From contig DHRN01000015.1 of NCBI GenBank assembly GCA_002411175.1, positions 1 through 15,637 of the forward strand: a stretch of 15,637 nucleotides of DNA. The letters are read 5' to 3'. This document shows, in pieces, positions 12,844 to 15,637 of this stretch. The notes under the pieces were generated by a model. That model did not search any database. It was given only the letters and a program-made list of their open reading frames with translations, and was not told the origin of the DNA. Numbering within the stretch: position 1 is the stretch's first letter; every line of letters begins with the position of its first letter. Source of the DNA: Anaerolineaceae bacterium UBA5311 (GTDB lineage: Bacteria; Chloroflexota; Anaerolineae; Anaerolineales; Anaerolineaceae). Position numbers and translations under genes: made by a program.

Positions 12844-12858
12844 TTAGCTAAAAGCTAA
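12844..12858. promoter_or_regulatory. Short palindrome upstream of the histidine kinase
   Basis: TTAGCT (12844-12849) and AGCTAA (12853-12858) form a perfect 6-bp inverted repeat with a 3-base centre, 19 bases before the kinase start. This could be an autoregulatory operator for the downstream LuxR-type regulator. No good promoter or ribosome site is seen between it and the ATG. Confidence 0.3.
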
Positions 12859-12877
12859 ACAGTGGTAACATAAAATC

Positions 12878-14113
12878 ATGAAAAGACCGCTTGAACCGGG
12901 TTTATTGAAACTCTTTCGCTACTTCTCCCTGATCGGATTGCTCTATTTCTCCGCTCGTTGGGTCTATGAAGACGTCAGCGTCCCCCGCACCGCTCTGATC
13001 GCTTTCCAGTCGCTATACTACGTTATCATTCACGGACTGCTGTTCCTTTCGCTCTCTTTCCCCTGGCTGGAATCAAAACTGAAGGACAAATATTTCCCCC
13101 TGGTTCTGATTATTTACACCCTCGCGATGGTCGGCGGAAGCTGGCTCTACCTGCTCGAACCCAGCCGCGGCATCACCCATTTCATTTCGCAATCTTATTC
13201 CCTGGTTCCCATCCTGATCGTCCCGGTTGTCTTCATCGCCTGGCAATACCATTTTCACATCGTCCTGATCTATACCGTGGTCACGAATCTTTCCGATTTC
13301 ATCATCACCTTCCTGATCCTCGGGCACTTTTCTCTGGATACTCTGCCGCTCTTCACCCTGCCGGTCGTGCGTGCGTTTGCATTCGCGTTGGTGGGCTTCG
13401 TGGTTAATCAGCTCAATGAAAAACAACGTGACCAAAAACACAAACTGGTATTGGCAAACATGCAATTGGGGCAATACGCCAACACGCTCGAGAGCCTCGC
13501 CACCAGCCGTGAACGAAAACGCCTCGCCCGCGAACTGCACGATACCCTCGCGCACACTCTCAGCGGGATTTCGGTCAATCTTGAAGCCCTCAAGACGATG
13601 CTGCCCGCGGAGGAGCTCGAAGCTGCCTCGATGCTCGACAATTCTCTGAGCGCGGCGCGCTCCGGGCTCGACGGCACCCGTCGTGCTCTTAACGACCTGC
13701 GCGCCCAGCCGCTCGAGGATCTCGGTCTTGAGCTTGCGCTTCAGGGCATGGTCGAAAGCCTGGTTGAGCGGCAGGCATTGCTGGCGGATATCCGCATCGC
13801 CAATCTCGTCCAGATTCTGCCGCCCAATGTTGAGCAGGCTTTTTATCGCATCGCGCAGGAAGCGCTTGAAAATGTCTCCATCCATGCCAGCCCCAGTAAA
13901 ATTTCTTTTCGGCTCCAGGAGGAAGACAATATGGTTTCGATGGAAATCCGCGACAATGGAGTCGGATTCGACACCCAAAGCCAGGTCAATACGTCGCGCT
14001 ATGGGCTCAAAGGCGTGCGCGAACGCGCCACTTCAATAGGCGCAGACCTGACTGTGCTCAGCCGCCCTGGCGAAGGCACCACGGTCCGCCTGGTTTGGGA
14101 GCGATTTTTATGA
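12878..14113 (+). CDS. Sensor histidine kinase, HisKA_3 (NarL-partner) type
   Basis: The 411-residue protein has about six N-terminal transmembrane helices (residues about 15-177) with short loops and no large extracellular domain. A linker helix leads to a HisKA_3 dimerisation domain with the phosphoacceptor H221 in ELHDTLAH. The HATPase_c domain has an N-box (QEALENVSIHA, about 327-337), G1 (DNGVGFD, 359-365) and G2 (YGLKGVRER, 375-383). The architecture resembles DesK-like sensors, which read membrane or other intramembrane cues, but the membrane region is too variable to name the signal. The stop overlaps the response regulator start by four bases (ATGA), marking them as a cognate pair. 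The ribosome site is weak. Confidence 0.9.
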   Translation: MKRPLEPGLLKLFRYFSLIGLLYFSARWVYEDVSVPRTALIAFQSLYYVIIHGLLFLSLSFPWLESKLKDKYFPLVLIIYTLAMVGGSWLYLLEPSRGITHFISQSYSLVPILIVPVVFIAWQYHFHIVLIYTVVTNLSDFIITFLILGHFSLDTLPLFTLPVVRAFAFALVGFVVNQLNEKQRDQKHKLVLANMQLGQYANTLESLATSRERKRLARELHDTLAHTLSGISVNLEALKTMLPAEELEAASMLDNSLSAARSGLDGTRRALNDLRAQPLEDLGLELALQGMVESLVERQALLADIRIANLVQILPPNVEQAFYRIAQEALENVSIHASPSKISFRLQEEDNMVSMEIRDNGVGFDTQSQVNTSRYGLKGVRERATSIGADLTVLSRPGEGTTVRLVWERFL

Positions 14114-14757
14114 TTAAAGTATTGATAGCCGATGACCAGAAAATCGTTTGCGAGGGATTGAAAATGATTCTCGAAACTGATCCCGGCATCCGCGTGGTCG
14201 GGACCGCTTTTGACGGTCAGGAAGCCCTCGACCTGGTCGACGCGCTTTCGCCCGATATCGTTTTGATGGACCTGCAAATGCCGCGTATGAACGGCGTCCA
14301 GGCGATAAGAAGGCTCAAAGAGACCCACCCGGACCTGCCAGTACTCGTGCTGACCACTTATATGGATGACAAATGGTTATTCGACGCCATCCGCAGCGGA
14401 GCTTCAGGCTACCTGATGAAAGACCGCCCGCGGCAGGAGCTGCTCGAGGCGATCCACGGCACGCTGGCTGGTGATGCCTATATTGACCCCAGTGTTGCTG
14501 GAAAAGTGCTCAATAATGTTGCTTCTTCACACCGCCAGGACGCCCCCGAAGATTCGTACAACCTGACCGACCGTGAACAGGATATCCTGAATTTGCTTGC
14601 CCAGGGTTACTCCAACGCGGATATCTCCCAGCAGTTGTATCTTTCTGAAGGCACCGTGCGCAACTACACCAGTACCCTTTTCGCCAAACTGGGTGTCGGC
14701 GACCGTACCCAGGCAGTGATCCTCGCCCTCAGGCAAGGTTTGGTAACCGATAGCTGA
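14110..14757 (+). CDS. Response regulator, NarL/LuxR family
   Basis: From the ATG at 14110 the product is 215 residues: a receiver domain with acidic pocket D8-D9, phosphoacceptor D54, T82/T83 and K104, then a LuxR-type helix-turn-helix (about 150-207, NLTDREQDILNLLAQGYSN and LSEGTVRNY). Phosphorylated by the adjacent kinase, it would dimerise and bind DNA. A frame extends upstream to 14095, but the start at 14110 gives the canonical N-terminus MIKVLIADD and the ATGA overlap with the kinase. Its targets cannot be read here; the palindrome before the kinase gene is one candidate for autoregulation. The domain set is also that of DesR- and LiaR-type regulators. Confidence 0.93.
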   Translation: MIKVLIADDQKIVCEGLKMILETDPGIRVVGTAFDGQEALDLVDALSPDIVLMDLQMPRMNGVQAIRRLKETHPDLPVLVLTTYMDDKWLFDAIRSGASGYLMKDRPRQELLEAIHGTLAGDAYIDPSVAGKVLNNVASSHRQDAPEDSYNLTDREQDILNLLAQGYSNADISQQLYLSEGTVRNYTSTLFAKLGVGDRTQAVILALRQGLVTDS

Positions 14758-14758
14758 C

Positions 14759-14782
14759 AACCAGGATCGATATCCGCTGGTT
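14759..14782 (+). terminator. Possible weak terminator or 3' hairpin after the response regulator
   Basis: AACCAG (14759-14764) pairs with CTGGTT (14777-14782), and GAT/ATC pair inside around a cgat loop with a 2-base bulge. The stem starts two bases after the stop codon. Only a weak T-containing stretch follows (gaccacttttacc), so termination is uncertain. Confidence 0.35.
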
Positions 14783-14933
14783 TGACCACTTTTACCACAA
14801 ATACCACCGGTTTTTGATCGTACAAGCACGCTCTTTGGGTGGGAAATCTAATACCTGAGTTTCTCATTTTAGTGTCGTGTATGTTGCTTCAAAACAGAAT
14901 GGGTTCATGACTTCGATGTCATCGGGAAGATGG

Positions 14934-14994
14934 CTTCGCCGGAACGGGACAAGCCGCGTTCCCTACAACGGGATTGCGTTATTGACTATTAGTA
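14934..14994 (+). repeat. 61-bp direct repeat, copy 1
   Basis: This 61-base segment (cttcgccggaacgggacaag to cgttattgactattagta) recurs without a mismatch at 15183-15243, 249 bases on. Inside it, GGAACG (14941-14946) and CGTTCC (14957-14962) form a hairpin. Confidence 0.9.
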
Positions 14995-14995
14995 G

Positions 14996-15164
14996 GGGAC
15001 GGTTGCCATGCCGTCCCGCTAAAAGCCCTAAATTGGAGGTGCTGACTATTCCAATTGGCGCGATAGTGGTGAACCTCCAATCCGCTGTCGTCCGTAGTCA
15101 ATGTGCACGGCGGATTGAGGGGGAGCAATATCACCGTCACACCAATGTCATAACCCCCTCAATC
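14996..15164 (+). other. Chain of overlapping palindromes between the direct repeats
   Basis: Four stems occur in order. P0: GGGACGG/CCGTCCC (14996-15002, 15011-15017). P1: ATTGGAGGT/ACCTCCAAT (15032-15040, 15073-15081). P2: CAATCCGCTGT/ACGGCGGATTG with one G-T pair (15078-15088, 15107-15117). P3: GATTGAGGGGG/CCCCCTCAATC (15113-15123, 15154-15164). P1 shares CAAT with P2, and P2 shares GATTG with P3, so P2 excludes P1 and P3. TAGTCAAT (15095-15102) also complements ATTGACTA inside each flanking direct repeat. There is no credible gene. It may be a mobile palindromic cassette or a structured RNA. Confidence 0.7.
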
Positions 15165-15182
15165 TCGCCCTACAAATGATTT

Positions 15183-15243
15183 CTTCGCCGGAACGGGACA
15201 AGCCGCGTTCCCTACAACGGGATTGCGTTATTGACTATTAGTA
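15183..15243 (+). repeat. 61-bp direct repeat, copy 2
   Basis: This is identical to 14934-14994. Similarity stops at 15244, where unrelated sequence (cggttggtc) begins, so the pair cleanly brackets the palindrome chain. Confidence 0.9.
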
Positions 15244-15312
15244 CGGTTGGTCAGTTTTTGAACCGGTTCCTACGCCCGGATGTTCGATCGGGAGGTGGAT
15301 GCATATGACTCC

Positions 15313-15390
15313 TTTTTCGATAGCATATAGGGGGGTTTTTCACTTTTTACCCTTTTTGCAGTGTTTTTTGATAGTGCAAAATGTCTTTTT
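15313..15390. other. Phased T-tracts, probable intrinsically curved DNA
   Basis: Runs of five or six Ts begin at 15313, 15336, 15344, 15353, 15364 and 15386. Divided by a helical turn of about 10.5 bases, five of the six starts fall close to the same phase, which is the pattern that bends DNA. No open reading frame of note is present. A 13-base palindrome ATAACCCGGTTAT follows at 15398-15410. Confidence 0.5.
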
Positions 15391-15438
15391 GAGTGCAATA
15401 ACCCGGTTATGTTAAGGTGCTGTAGTTTTCTTTGCGGT

Positions 15439-15447
15439 ATTATAGCA
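15439..15447 (-). promoter_or_regulatory. Extended -10 promoter-like element
   Basis: On the minus strand this reads TGCTATAAT, an exact extended -10 (TGnTATAAT). No -35 match is seen. It would transcribe toward the curved segment and the palindrome chain, where no protein gene is found, so it could drive a non-coding RNA or be chance. Confidence 0.3.
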
Positions 15448-15511
15448 CATTTGTTCTGTTTTGGGTAGGTTACGGGGAGCGGGGAGCTTTGAAATTGGTA
15501 AATCTCATATC

Positions 15512-15637
15512 CGTCACTGCGAGCCCCCGTTAAAGGGATGGCAGGAGCTTTTGATTCACATGAGGGGGCGCGGCAGTCTGCATTTGGTTTCTTGTCTTGA
15601 TCGGATGTAAAAGATAAAAGGCAGATTGCTTCGCTTC
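15512..15637 (-). repeat. Family-1 palindromic repeat, inverted and cut by the window end
   Basis: The segment starts cgtcactgcgagcccccg, the complement of the usual right end, and runs to ggcagattgcttcgcttc, the complement of the usual left half. It is therefore in the opposite orientation to the copies at 0.03 and 8.9 kb and its left end lies beyond the window. The preceding 15473-15490 is a G-rich run matching the C-rich tails seen beside other copies, reversed. Confidence 0.75.

Noticed and set aside
13073..13978. 301-residue minus-strand frame opposite the kinase
   Set aside because: It is rich in charged residues with no motif and lies antisense to the intact histidine kinase, so it is a shadow of that coding region.
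14877..15179. 100-residue open frame across the palindrome chain
   Set aside because: It runs through one 61-bp repeat and all the hairpins, has no ribosome site and a composition unlike neighbouring genes.
1..15637. tRNA, rRNA, transposase or integrase genes
   Set aside because: None was recognised on either strand; repeats have no adjacent recombinase in the window.

Overview
The window reads as chromosomal DNA from a free-living bacterium with c-type cytochromes. The combination of a System I cytochrome c maturation operon with a Cys-type CcmE, a multiheme cytochrome beside a ferric-reductase-like flavocytochrome, paired bacterioferritins and many 'cattgcgag' intergenic palindromic repeats would fit Chloroflexota (Anaerolineae-like). 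That placement is inference from gene content; there is no rRNA or other phylogenetic marker here.

Layout. 1-360: repeat-derived DNA. 407-940: a MarR-family regulator (+). 1019-5777: a tightly overlapping minus-strand operon, transcribed ccmE-ccmF-ccmA-ccmB-ccmC-ccmD, including a 42-residue CcmD-like protein. 5778-6236: a long divergent regulatory region with a consensus sigma70-type promoter whose -35 lies inside a 9-bp inverted repeat. 6237-8717: a two-gene + strand operon encoding a membrane-anchored five-heme cytochrome c with an EF-hand loop and a COG4097-like ferric-reductase-type flavocytochrome, closed by a strong terminator. 8788-9667 and 9980-10331: an island of at least three repeat families enclosing one small orphan gene. 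10332-11618 (-): a PlsC-type acyltransferase fused to a zinc ribbon. 11766-12710 (+): two adjacent bacterioferritins with a terminator. 12878-14757 (+): a DesK/DesR- or NarXL-like two-component pair. 14758-15637: no credible gene; it holds a 61-bp direct repeat around a chain of overlapping palindromes, a phased T-tract (probably curved) segment, and the edge of another family-1 repeat.

How it works together. The ccm genes export heme and attach it to CXXCH motifs outside the membrane. The divergent operon encodes an obvious client, the pentaheme cytochrome, and a membrane flavocytochrome that could move electrons from NAD(P)H through FAD and b hemes to it. This gives a plausible build-and-use module for moving electrons across the membrane. 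The adjacent bacterioferritins suggest iron handling, but they are a separate transcription unit and the link is only proximity. The strongest candidates for something less described are the cytochrome/flavocytochrome module with its operator-like promoter palindrome, the Cys-type CcmE, the acyltransferase-zinc ribbon fusion, and the palindrome chain at 14934-15243.
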